Shown piece by piece: positions 1 to 14,077 of a DNA stretch of 52,539 nucleotides. Below the pieces are notes generated by a model, which worked only from the letters and a program-made list of their open reading frames with translations, did not search any database and was not told where the DNA came from. A program made the position numbers and the translations under genes. The stretch comes from Palsa-892 sp035556215 (GTDB taxonomy: Bacteria; Pseudomonadota; Alphaproteobacteria; Rhizobiales; Xanthobacteraceae). Position 1 is the first letter of the stretch. Each line of letters opens with the position of its first letter. The stretch covers positions 1 to 52,539 of the forward strand of contig DATMFI010000019.1 of the NCBI GenBank assembly GCA_035556215.1, read 5' to 3'.

Positions 1-2598
<2,598 letters not shown>

Positions 2599-2966
2599 TC
2601 TTATCATCGATACCCACGCCTCGGCAGAAGCGCGTTCGTCTTGCGATCGCTTGCGCGATCGGTGGTCAAGCTCGAGTGGCATCGATGCAGTCATTTAGAA
2701 AAGACCAGCTTGCTTCGCAGATCCAAATCCCGGGGATGTGGGTGTCGCTTGGCCGCGCTCGCGCGCGAACAAAAAACTAATACGCATCCGTTTCAAACAG
2801 CCTTGCGGCTGCTCGGACGAATGCCCGGGTGATCTGCCTCTTCACGATGTCAAAGATTTCGCCGTCACGGAAACCGTGGACGGGAACGGAACACTTCATC
2901 AAACGGACATCGAATCAGAACTTCAAGAGTTTCGTCTGCAACCCGCGTCGCTTCCATCATTGAAAA
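2599..2966 (-). other. rRNA internal spacer between tRNA-Ala and 23S
   Basis: This 368-base stretch is the transcribed spacer between tRNA-Ala and the 23S 5' end. It has no credible gene. The minus strand around 2846-2870 contains a CTTTGACATCG-like tract that resembles boxA antitermination sequences seen in rRNA spacers. The segment next to 23S should pair with sequence beyond the 23S 3' end to form the RNase III processing stem, but that partner is outside the window. Confidence 0.7.
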
Positions 2967-3042
2967 TGGTGGAGCCAGACGGGATCGAACCGACGACCTC
3001 CTGCTTGCAAAGCAGGCGCTCTCCCAACTGAGCTATGGCCCC
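2967..3042 (-). tRNA. tRNA-Ala (anticodon TGC)
   Basis: The 76-base minus-strand sequence folds as a standard cloverleaf with a 7-bp acceptor stem, a D-arm and an anticodon loop reading TTTGCAA (anticodon TGC). The T-arm has the GGTTCGATCCC form, and CCA is encoded at the 3' end (2967-2969). It sits in the 16S-23S spacer, the usual place for tRNA-Ala in bacterial rRNA operons, and would be matured from the rRNA precursor. Confidence 0.97.
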
Positions 3043-3098
3043 GATAGAGACCCCGGAAGGCGCGAACTTGCGCGGCGGAAAAGCCGTCGCGAGTAAGG

Positions 3099-3175
3099 TG
3101 GTGGGCCTGGGAAGATTTGAACTTCCGACCTCACGCTTATCAAGCGCGCGCTCTAACCAGCTGAGCTACAAGCCC
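3099..3175 (-). tRNA. tRNA-Ile (anticodon GAT)
   Basis: The 77-base minus-strand sequence folds as a cloverleaf with anticodon GAT in the loop TTGATAA and T-loop TTCAAAT. CCA is encoded at 3099-3101. It lies 56 bases from tRNA-Ala, giving the common spacer order 16S, Ile, Ala, 23S. Confidence 0.97.
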
Positions 3176-4866
<1,691 letters not shown>

Positions 4867-5248
4867 GAGATTTAATCCGGCTTTAGTCACAACGTTTGAC
4901 GAGTCCCAAGCACGGCGATCACTTGCGTAATCGCACGGCTTAGTAAATCGAAACGTAGGACCGCCGAAGTCATTTGACCTCCATCCATGAACGAGTTGAG
5001 CAAGCTTGCGCCGGCCCAGGTTCGATCCACGAGAAGGAAGTCCGCAAGGACTCCGCCGCCCACGTTTCTCTTTCTTCCGATCCACAATTTCAAACAGCGT
5101 TCGCGAGCATTTCACTGCTCGCGCAGAACCTTTCGGAAGGCCGACAAGGTCCCGACGATCGTCGATTCCGGCCGAGACCAGAAAAGACCCCACAGTACGA
5201 ATGATGGTTCGCAGGCGCGCCATCGCGCTAAGGCGGTAGCGCACCGTG
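4867..5248 (-). other. rRNA operon 5' leader
   Basis: About 380 bases lie between the predicted transcription start near 5248 and the 16S 5' end, a normal leader length for an rRNA operon. The minus strand at about 5083-5098 reads CTGTTTGAAATTGTG, which resembles the boxA antitermination element that recruits NusB/NusE. ORFs on either strand across this leader have no recognisable product and look like chance frames. Confidence 0.65.
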
Positions 5249-5255
5249 GTGGGCG

Positions 5256-5285
5256 TATATAGTCGCCCAACCCACGGCATGTCAA
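5256..5285 (-). promoter_or_regulatory. rRNA operon sigma-70 promoter
   Basis: On the minus strand TTGACA (5280-5285) and TATATA (5256-5261) are separated by 18 bases. This is a near-consensus housekeeping promoter directed at the 16S gene. Transcription should start near 5248. I saw no second promoter of comparable quality in the leader. Confidence 0.8.
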
Positions 5286-5331
5286 CACCAAATCGGCCAA
5301 ATCTGGCGGACTGATTCGTTATTCTGCACCG

Positions 5332-5353
5332 GTCATCATGCCGCCATGATGAC
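5332..5353. promoter_or_regulatory. 9-bp-arm palindrome between rrn promoter and M23 gene
   Basis: GTCATCATG (5332-5340) and CATGATGAC (5345-5353) are perfect inverted arms around a 4-base CCGC centre. The element lies about 47 bp upstream of the rrn -35 box and about 87 bp upstream of the M23 start. It could be a regulator-binding dyad for either gene. No T-run follows it on either strand, so a terminator is unlikely. Its function is unknown. Confidence 0.4.
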
Positions 5354-5439
5354 AGGGCGCTTTCAAGTCTCGAACCGGCCTCGGACTCTTGCCATCCACC
5401 GGCTAGTGTAGCGTTTTAGGCGGCCAGTCGCCGCCCGGA

Positions 5440-7470
5440 TTGGGCTTCAAGGCGAAAATCGGGGTCTCAGGGGGGAAGCGTTTGGAAAGCTGGCAGCATA
5501 ATACGAGCGCTTCCGGCATAGGGCACGCGCCACCCGGCCTCGGCGCCGCCGATCTCGGCAATGAACCCCCGCTCGGCCTCGATCTGCAATCGGAAGAGCC
5601 CGCCGATTTTCGCCGTATCTCGATTCGCTGGCTCGCCGCGACCGTGCTCACCGCACTTTCCGGCGCGAGCCTGATGGGCGGCGCGGTCTATGCCGCGCTC
5701 GATGGCGAATATCAGTTCGCTTCGCTCCCTGAGATGGCGCGCCTCGCGATCAAGGAAGTGAGCGATCGCGTTTCCAATATCTCCGCCAAGGGCGATCGCA
5801 TGTCGCTGCTCGGCGAACATGTCACCGCGCGCCAGATCATCCGCGTCTCGACGACGCAGCGCTCCGGCGATCATGAAGTCGTTCGCGTGCGTCCCTTCGT
5901 GCGCATTGCCACGAACCTTGCGCTCGCTCCCTCCGCGCTCGCCGCCAATGTGCCGCCGTTCAATCCGGTGAAGCTCATGGCCGACGCCGACAATAACGGC
6001 GCGCTCGACGACGCGCCGCAAGCGGAGCCGACGGGCGACCTCACCATCGTCATGCGCGATCTTGCGATGTTGCCGCCCGGCACGCGCACCGTCGGCACGG
6101 TACGCAGCGACGACATTCTGATGAAACTGCGCGAAGCGAAGGAAAACTCCGAGACCGGCTCGAATGCGCTCGCCGCCCTCACCAAGCCCGGCTTCTCGAA
6201 TCAGTTCGGCAGCCACCTTGCTTACGCGGCCGACAGCACCGTTCCGTTTTCGCTCGCCAGCATTCCGGCCGTCGCCGAGAACATGAATTCCGTTGCCAAA
6301 ACCGCAAACGAAGCGAACGGCGGCAACAACTGGACCGAGCGCACGCTGATCGTGAAAAAGGGCGACACCATCGAAAGCCTGTTGCGATCGATCAACGCTG
6401 CCCCTGCCGATATGCGCGGCCTTCTCGCCTCGTTCGGTCAGCGCGGCCGGGCGAACGGCCTGCGCGAAGGCCAGCGCGTGCGCATCCTGCTCGCGCCGAA
6501 CGGCGATAACCAGGCGGTGCCGCTGCGCGTCAGCATCTTCAACGACCAATCGCACGAAGCCTCGGTCGCGCTCTCCGATAACGGCAATTACGTCGCGGTC
6601 GAAGAGCCGCGCGATTCCACTTTCTCGCGCCTCTCCGACGAGGACGACGGCGACGAAGGCAAGGGCATTCGCCTCTATCAGAGCATCTACGAGACGGCGC
6701 TCAAGAACCGCGTGCCGACCTCGATGATTGACAGCATCATCCGCACCTTCTCGTTCGACGTCGATCTGCAGCGCCGCGTCCGCGCCGGCGATGCCATCGA
6801 CATCCTCTACGCCGACGAACCGGAGAGCCAGGGCCAGGGTGACGTGCTCTATGCTTCGATCACCATCGGCGGCGAGCCGCGCCGTTACTATCGCTTCCAG
6901 ACCGATGATGACGGCATCGTCGACTACTACGACGAGAGCGGCAAAAGCGCGAAGAAGTTCCTGATGCGCAAGCCGATGACCGGCGGCATCTTCCGTTCGG
7001 GCTTTGGCGCCCGCAACCACCCGCTCCTCGGCTTCACCCGCATGCATACCGGCGTCGACTGGGCCGACGATGTCGGCACGCCCGTTTTCGCCGCGGGCAA
7101 CGGCACCGTGACCTACGCCGACTGGCGCGGCGGCTATGGCCGCCATATCGAGGTCCAGCATCTGAACGGCTATGTCACGACCTACTCGCACTTGTCGGGC
7201 TACGCGCGCGGCATCGAGGAAGGCGCGAAGGTCCGTCAGGGCCAGGTGATCGGTTATATCGGCACCACGGGCCTCTCGACCGGCCCGCATCTCCACTACG
7301 AAGTGAAGATCAACGGTACCTTCGTCGACCCGATGCGCATCAAACTGCCGCGCGGCCGCGAACTCGACGGCCAGATTCTCGCCAATTTCGAGCGCGAGCG
7401 CATTCGCATCGACCGCATTCTCGGCAATTCGCCGAATACGCCGCGTACCGCGCAGCTTTCCTCGCAGTAA
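5440..7470 (+). CDS. M23 family metallopeptidase, membrane-anchored
   Basis: Probable periplasmic peptidoglycan endopeptidase of the LytM/M23 class, or a non-catalytic regulator of that class. An N-terminal cytoplasmic segment (about 1-63) is followed by one membrane span (about 64-87), placing the rest in the periplasm. A LysM/OapA-like segment around residues 300-350 precedes the M23 domain near the C-terminus. The zinc ligands are visible: H536xxxD540 and H617xH619. The start shown is TTG at 5440 with no clear Shine-Dalgarno. A TTG at 5482 is an alternative and would still keep the membrane span. It faces away from the rRNA operon and ends convergent with clpB across a hairpin terminator. 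Two M23 proteins commonly exist per rhizobial genome, and which paralogue this is cannot be told from sequence alone. Confidence 0.9.
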   Translation: MGFKAKIGVSGGKRLESWQHNTSASGIGHAPPGLGAADLGNEPPLGLDLQSEEPADFRRISIRWLAATVLTALSGASLMGGAVYAALDGEYQFASLPEMARLAIKEVSDRVSNISAKGDRMSLLGEHVTARQIIRVSTTQRSGDHEVVRVRPFVRIATNLALAPSALAANVPPFNPVKLMADADNNGALDDAPQAEPTGDLTIVMRDLAMLPPGTRTVGTVRSDDILMKLREAKENSETGSNALAALTKPGFSNQFGSHLAYAADSTVPFSLASIPAVAENMNSVAKTANEANGGNNWTERTLIVKKGDTIESLLRSINAAPADMRGLLASFGQRGRANGLREGQRVRILLAPNGDNQAVPLRVSIFNDQSHEASVALSDNGNYVAVEEPRDSTFSRLSDEDDGDEGKGIRLYQSIYETALKNRVPTSMIDSIIRTFSFDVDLQRRVRAGDAIDILYADEPESQGQGDVLYASITIGGEPRRYYRFQTDDDGIVDYYDESGKSAKKFLMRKPMTGGIFRSGFGARNHPLLGFTRMHTGVDWADDVGTPVFAAGNGTVTYADWRGGYGRHIEVQHLNGYVTTYSHLSGYARGIEEGAKVRQGQVIGYIGTTGLSTGPHLHYEVKINGTFVDPMRIKLPRGRELDGQILANFERERIRIDRILGNSPNTPRTAQLSSQ

Positions 7471-7472
7471 AC

Positions 7473-7499
7473 CGCGCGGCGCTTACGCCGCGCGTTTCT

Positions 7500-7503
<4 letters not shown>
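7473..7503 (+). terminator. Intrinsic terminator after the M23 gene
   Basis: A perfect 9-bp stem (7473-7481 with 7486-7494, loop CTTA) is followed by TTTCTTTAT. It starts two bases after the M23 stop codon and overlaps the clpB 3' end, so it fits a plus-strand terminator. Confidence 0.7.
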
Positions 7504-10097
<2,594 letters not shown>

Positions 10098-10144
10098 GTT
10101 GCCTCCACAGCCTGTCCCCGCCGTCCGAAAGGCCCGGCAGGGGC

Positions 10145-10165
10145 ATCTGATTGCGCAATCCAGAT
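10145..10165. promoter_or_regulatory. Near-perfect palindrome between clpB and MOSC gene
   Basis: ATCTGATTGC and GCAATCCAGAT form a dyad centred on GCGC with a single extra base in one arm. The element lies 48 bp upstream of the clpB start, inside the divergent clpB/MOSC intergenic region. It could be an operator or part of a clpB leader hairpin. No known regulator site was recognised. Confidence 0.3.
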
Positions 10166-10262
10166 AAGTATCTGCCCGGAACTCCGAAAGGGCCAGCGCC
10201 CGCTTTTTTGGCTGCGTTAACCGGCCAAAACTCGCCTATATTGCCGGGCAAAGCGACACACC

Positions 10263-11045
10263 ATGAACAGCCCCGCCCAAACCCATACAGCCCACATCCA
10301 CGCCCTTTACCGCTATCCCGTCAAAGGCCTCTCTCCCGAGCGGCTTGAGGCTGCGGCACCCGGCCGCCACGAGACGCTGTTAAACGATCGCGCCTATGCG
10401 CTCGAAAACGGGCCTTCGGGTTTCGATCCGGCAGCGCCCGCCTGGCAGCCCAAGGCGAAATTTCTCTGCGGCATGAAGAACGCGCGGTTGGCTGCACTCG
10501 ACACACGTTTTGCCGACGCCGATGAAACGCTCACCATCCGGCGTAACGGCGATGTCGTGTTGCAGGAAAATATCGGCGGCGAAGCAGGCCGCGCCGCGGT
10601 CGAGCGCTTCTTCGAGGCATTCATGGAAGACGAAAAGCGCGGGCCCATCCGGCTCCTGCGCGCGCCCGGCCACGCTTTCACCGATCAGGCAAAGAAAGCC
10701 GTATCGCTGATCAATCTTGCAAGCGTGCGCGATCTCGAAACGATGACCGGCAAGCCGATTCATCCGCTGCGCTTTCGCGGCAATATCTATTTCGACGGAC
10801 TGCCCGCCTGGTCGGAGAACGATCTGGTCGGGAAAACGCTCCGCATCGGCGAAGCGGCCGCAACCGTGTTCAAGACGACGAACCGCTGTGCCGCGACCGA
10901 GGTCAATCCGGATACCGCCGTCCGGGATATCCCGATCCCGCAAATTTTACGTGAGCGGCGGGACAGCCTCGTTCTCGGGATTTACGCGCAGATCGAAGCC
11001 CCCGGCCGTTTTGCCGAGGGCGATCCGATCGAAATCCTGCGCTGA
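10263..11045 (+). CDS. MOSC domain-containing protein
   Basis: Predicted molybdenum-cofactor-binding protein of the MOSC superfamily (mARC/YcbX-like). Residues about 10-110 form the MOSC N-terminal beta-barrel, with the typical LYRYPVKGLSPE opening. The MOSC domain follows, with a conserved cysteine in TNRCAATEVNP near residue 206, the position that binds molybdenum in mARC proteins. Length 260 residues. A TATATT -10-like box at 10237-10242 predicts a short leader, but the -35 is poor. It is divergent from clpB and ends one base from the DUF4167 stop. The substrate is unknown. Some relatives reduce N-hydroxylated bases, and I see nothing here that decides. Confidence 0.88.
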   Translation: MNSPAQTHTAHIHALYRYPVKGLSPERLEAAAPGRHETLLNDRAYALENGPSGFDPAAPAWQPKAKFLCGMKNARLAALDTRFADADETLTIRRNGDVVLQENIGGEAGRAAVERFFEAFMEDEKRGPIRLLRAPGHAFTDQAKKAVSLINLASVRDLETMTGKPIHPLRFRGNIYFDGLPAWSENDLVGKTLRIGEAAATVFKTTNRCAATEVNPDTAVRDIPIPQILRERRDSLVLGIYAQIEAPGRFAEGDPIEILR

Positions 11046-11046
11046 A

Positions 11047-11757
11047 TTATTCGCCCGCGACGTTGCCGGGGGTTACGTCCGGCTGCGGCTGTTCGCCGGC
11101 CGAAGCGTTTTGCTGATCGCCCTGATAGTTGTTGCTGCGATCGTTGTTGCCGTGACGGAAGTGGCGGCGATTGCGGCCATAACGGTTGTTGCGCTCGCCG
11201 CGATTGCCGCCGCCCTGCTGCTGCTCGTTATTGTCGTGGCCGTTCGGCTGCGGCTGGCCACCGGTGATGAAGGCGGGCAAGCCGCCCTGATTTGCCGGCG
11301 GATTGTAAGCAGGCTGCGGCTGGTTCTGCGGCTGCGGACGATGCTGCTGAACCGCCTGCACCGGCTGGCCGCCGGCATAAGGCTGCGCATTCGGGTCACC
11401 AGCGGCGTTCTCGTCGCCTTCGCCGTCATCGTCGCCGTCCATATCCGGGCGCTGATAGGCGGGCTGTGGCTGGTTCGGATTCTGCTGCGCATACTGCGCC
11501 TGGGCGGCCGCGATCAGGCGGAAATAGTGTTCGGCGTGCTGCAAGTAACCTTCGGAAGATACCGGGTCACCCGAGGACTGCGCGTCGCGCGCGAGCTGAA
11601 TATATTTTTCGGCGATGTGGTGGGCGGTGCCGCGGATCTTTACGTCCGGGCCGTTCGATTCATAGACGCGGGTGAGCGGGTTATGGCCGCGGTTATTGTT
11701 GTTCCGGTTGCGCCCGCGCATCCGCTTCTGCTGATTGTGGTGGTGTCCGTTTCTCAT
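11047..11757 (-). CDS. DUF4167 domain-containing protein
   Basis: Small basic protein of unknown function, widespread in Hyphomicrobiales. Residues 1-30 are rich in Asn, His and Arg, suggesting nucleic-acid or RNA binding. Residues about 25-95 are the conserved DUF4167 domain, with helix-forming segments such as IRGTAHHIAEKYIQLARDA. The remainder is low-complexity Gln/Asn/Pro/Gly/Arg-rich and probably disordered. It has 236 residues. The start is preceded by GAGGCA. It lies downstream of prmC in the same direction across a 344-bp hairpin-rich gap and is convergent with the MOSC gene. The family assignment is firm. Any functional statement is inference. Confidence 0.9.
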   Translation of the reverse strand: MRNGHHHNQQKRMRGRNRNNNNRGHNPLTRVYESNGPDVKIRGTAHHIAEKYIQLARDAQSSGDPVSSEGYLQHAEHYFRLIAAAQAQYAQQNPNQPQPAYQRPDMDGDDDGEGDENAAGDPNAQPYAGGQPVQAVQQHRPQPQNQPQPAYNPPANQGGLPAFITGGQPQPNGHDNNEQQQGGGNRGERNNRYGRNRRHFRHGNNDRSNNYQGDQQNASAGEQPQPDVTPGNVAGE

Positions 11758-12101
11758 TGCCTCACGTCTCTCGGTTGAACGGCCTCGTACGCTCCCTCCC
11801 TTGGGAGCGTCTTCGCAAGCAACGACTCAGCGCCGCGGCGAAATCCTGTTTTCAATGAATATCCTTGCCCGCATTCACGCGGCAGCTACCTCCCACGCAA
11901 TCGCGTGGTTTTTTGTTTTGCACTTCGCACATCAAAGCGGTCTCGATGAACCACCATTATGATCATTCAGAGAAGCGTTCGAACCGGCATGTCACCGGCG
12001 AAAATCGCCGGTCATTTGTCCCTAGCGACTGGCAGTCGCCCCCGGAGCTCTCAGTTCGAATCTGCATTCACCCTAGGGCGGATCGATAAGGGTGCCAAGC
12101 G
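11758..12101 (-). other. Hairpin-rich intergenic region between prmC and DUF4167
   Basis: This 344-bp gap has no credible ORF but several strong inverted repeats. These are an 8-bp stem at 11789-11796/11803-11810, a 6-bp stem with a T-run at 11893-11908, an 8-bp stem at 11994-12001/12005-12012, a 6-bp stem at 12025-12030/12034-12039, and CACCCT/AGGGTG at 12069-12094. It may be the 5' leader of DUF4167 on the minus strand, an intercistronic structured RNA, or the site of a plus-strand small RNA ending at 11893-11916. No known riboswitch was recognised. Confidence 0.5.
11893..11916 (+). terminator. Plus-strand intrinsic terminator with no plus-strand gene
   Basis: CCACGC (11893-11898) pairs with GCGTGG (11903-11908) around AATC and is followed by TTTTTTGTTTT. 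On the plus strand this is a good factor-independent terminator. The nearest upstream plus-strand gene is the MOSC gene, whose stop is 850 bp away with DUF4167 antisense in between. The structure may therefore end a small RNA transcribed from within the gap or antisense to the DUF4167 leader. Confidence 0.55.
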
Positions 12102-12986
12102 TTATTTTCGCGCCGGGGGATAAAGGATTAATGCCCGGGGAATCCCCGCAAGGTCGGGCTTTGCGGCACCTCTCGCCGCAAGGCCCCGGCCCCGCGCGAT
12201 CTCGATAACGGCGGCTTCCTGACCGATACCGAGCTCCAGAACCGCGGCACCCCTATCCGAAAGCAATTGCGGCAATTCCGCGATGATCGCGCGATAGGCA
12301 TCCAGGCCATCACGGCCGCCGTCGAGCGCAAGGCGCGGATCGAATATGCGCACTTCGCGTTCGAGCGTTTCGATCTCTGCCGAAGGGATATAGGGAGGAT
12401 TTGAGAGAATTAAATCGTAGCGCGCGCCGATTTCTTCGCCCTGCCTTGCAGCCGTCCAATCCCCGCAAATCCATCGCGCCCGCGCGCCGGCGCCAAGCCG
12501 CTCGAGGTTATCGCGCGCGACCGCGAGCGCGGCCTCACTCCGGTCGAGGCCAACGCCCTTCGCGTTCGGCCGCTCCAATAAAATCGCCGCCAGCAGAATG
12601 CCCGAACCCGTGCCGAGATCCAGCACATTGAGCGGTGCGTTACGTTCGGGGAACAATTCGAGCGCCGCTTCAACGAGCGTTTCGGTTTCGGGCCGCGGCA
12701 CCAGTGTTTCGGGCCCGAGCCGAAACGAACGGCTCCAGAATTCCTTCTCGCCCGTGATGCGCGCGACCGGCTCGCCTTCGATCCGCCGCATGACGATAGC
12801 CTCGAGCTGCTGCTCCTGCGCCGTTGGGACCGTCATGCCGGAAGCGGCGACGAGCGCAACATCGTCAAGACCAAGCGCGAACGACAGGAGAATGCGCGCT
12901 TCGGCATTCGGCCGCTCGATGCCGGCGTCCTGCAGGCGCGCCGCGATGCGCTGATGTAATTCGCGCGTCGTATATTCCCTGCTCAC
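12102..12986 (-). CDS. prmC: Peptide chain release factor N5-glutamine methyltransferase
   Basis: Methylates the glutamine of the GGQ motif in release factors RF1 and RF2, using S-adenosylmethionine. It has 294 residues, with a helical N-terminal domain (about 1-85) that binds the release factor and a Rossmann-fold methyltransferase domain. The SAM motif DLGTGSG lies near residue 121. The signature NPPY is at 196-199, which holds the substrate glutamine. Its gene lies 10 bases downstream of its substrate gene prfA in the same direction, the classic prfA-prmC pair. The only oddity is the long structured gap downstream. Confidence 0.97.
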   Translation of the reverse strand: MSREYTTRELHQRIAARLQDAGIERPNAEARILLSFALGLDDVALVAASGMTVPTAQEQQLEAIVMRRIEGEPVARITGEKEFWSRSFRLGPETLVPRPETETLVEAALELFPERNAPLNVLDLGTGSGILLAAILLERPNAKGVGLDRSEAALAVARDNLERLGAGARARWICGDWTAARQGEEIGARYDLILSNPPYIPSAEIETLEREVRIFDPRLALDGGRDGLDAYRAIIAELPQLLSDRGAAVLELGIGQEAAVIEIARGRGLAARGAAKPDLAGIPRALILYPPARK

Positions 12987-12996
12987 TTTACCCGCT

Positions 12997-14070
12997 TCAT
13001 GTGCCCTGTTCGGCGAGGAGCGCCGCCTGATGGTCGGCGACGAGCGCCTCGATCAGTTCGTTCAGCCCTTCGCCTTCCATGATCTGCGGCAGCTTGTGCA
13101 GCGTGAGATTGATGCGGTGATCGGAAACGCGCCCCTGCGGATAGTTGTAGGTGCGGATACGCTGCGAGCGATCGCCCGAACCGACCTGGCCCTTGCGGTC
13201 GGCGGCGCGATTGGCGGCCTGCTTCTGCTGCTCCATGTCATAGAGCCGCGCACGCAGGAGCGCGAGGCCACGCGCCTTGTTCTTATGCTGCGAGCGCTCG
13301 TCCTGCACGAAGATCACGGTATTCGTGGGCAAATGCGTGATGCGCACGGCGGATTCGGTCTTGTTGACGTGCTGGCCGCCGGCGCCCTGCGCGCGCATGG
13401 TGTCGATCTTCAAGTCCTTGTCGTCGATCTTGACGTCTACTTCGTCGGCTTCCGGCAACACTGCGACGGTCGCCGCTGAAGTGTGGATGCGGCCGGAGGC
13501 TTCGGTATCCGGAACGCGTTGTACACGGTGCACGCCCGATTCGAACTTCAGTTTCGCGAAGGCCCCGCGGCCGTGGATTCCAGCGATGATTTCCTTGAAA
13601 CCGCCCTTTGCGCCCTCGCTCATCGAAACGATTTCGGTCTTCCAGCCCTGCAACGCCGCGTAGCGCTCATACATGCGAAAGAGATCGCCCGCGAACAGCG
13701 CCGCCTCGTCGCCGCCGGTGCCGGCGCGCACTTCGAGAATGACGTCGCGCTCGTCCATCGCATCCTTCGGCAGCAGCGCGATACGCAACTTCTCCTCGAG
13801 CGCGGCAAGCCGCTCCGTGACATTCGGCTTTTCTTCGGCGGCAAGCCGCGCCATCTCCGGATCGGTCTTGCTATCGGCCAGCATCGCTTCGAGATCGGCG
13901 AGTTCCGCTTCCGTCTGCTTGTATTGTTTGGCGATCTCGACCACCGGCGACAGCTCGGCGAATTCGCGCGACAGCTTCACGAACGCATCCGGCGCGAGGC
14001 TTGTCGCAAGCTCCGCTTCGATCATGGCATGACGCGAGATCAGCGCCTCGAGGCGCGCAACAGGCAACAT
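12997..14070 (-). CDS. prfA: Peptide chain release factor 1
   Basis: Class I release factor that reads UAG and UAA at the ribosomal A site and triggers peptide release. With ATG at 14070 (MLPVARLEAL) the protein has 357 residues, the standard RF1 length. An upstream in-frame start would overlap the ptsP 3' end by over 100 bases and is rejected. The codon-recognition tripeptide is PDT (within VPDTEASGR), in the PxT position that marks RF1 rather than RF2. The catalytic GGQ is at 231-233. It follows ptsP by seven bases and precedes prmC, so the three are probably co-transcribed. Confidence 0.97.
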   Translation of the reverse strand: MLPVARLEALISRHAMIEAELATSLAPDAFVKLSREFAELSPVVEIAKQYKQTEAELADLEAMLADSKTDPEMARLAAEEKPNVTERLAALEEKLRIALLPKDAMDERDVILEVRAGTGGDEAALFAGDLFRMYERYAALQGWKTEIVSMSEGAKGGFKEIIAGIHGRGAFAKLKFESGVHRVQRVPDTEASGRIHTSAATVAVLPEADEVDVKIDDKDLKIDTMRAQGAGGQHVNKTESAVRITHLPTNTVIFVQDERSQHKNKARGLALLRARLYDMEQQKQAANRAADRKGQVGSGDRSQRIRTYNYPQGRVSDHRINLTLHKLPQIMEGEGLNELIEALVADHQAALLAEQGT

Positions 14071-14077
14071 CGGTTCA

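Noticed and set aside
5467..7296. 609-codon minus-strand frame opposite the M23 gene
   Set aside because: Antisense shadow of a clear M23 peptidase, with the same GC-skew composition and no domain.
12048..12070. T-arm-like CAGTTCGAATCTG, suggesting a tRNA or tmRNA piece
   Set aside because: No acceptor stem, D-arm or anticodon arm can be placed around it, and there is no CCA end or tmRNA tag sequence nearby.
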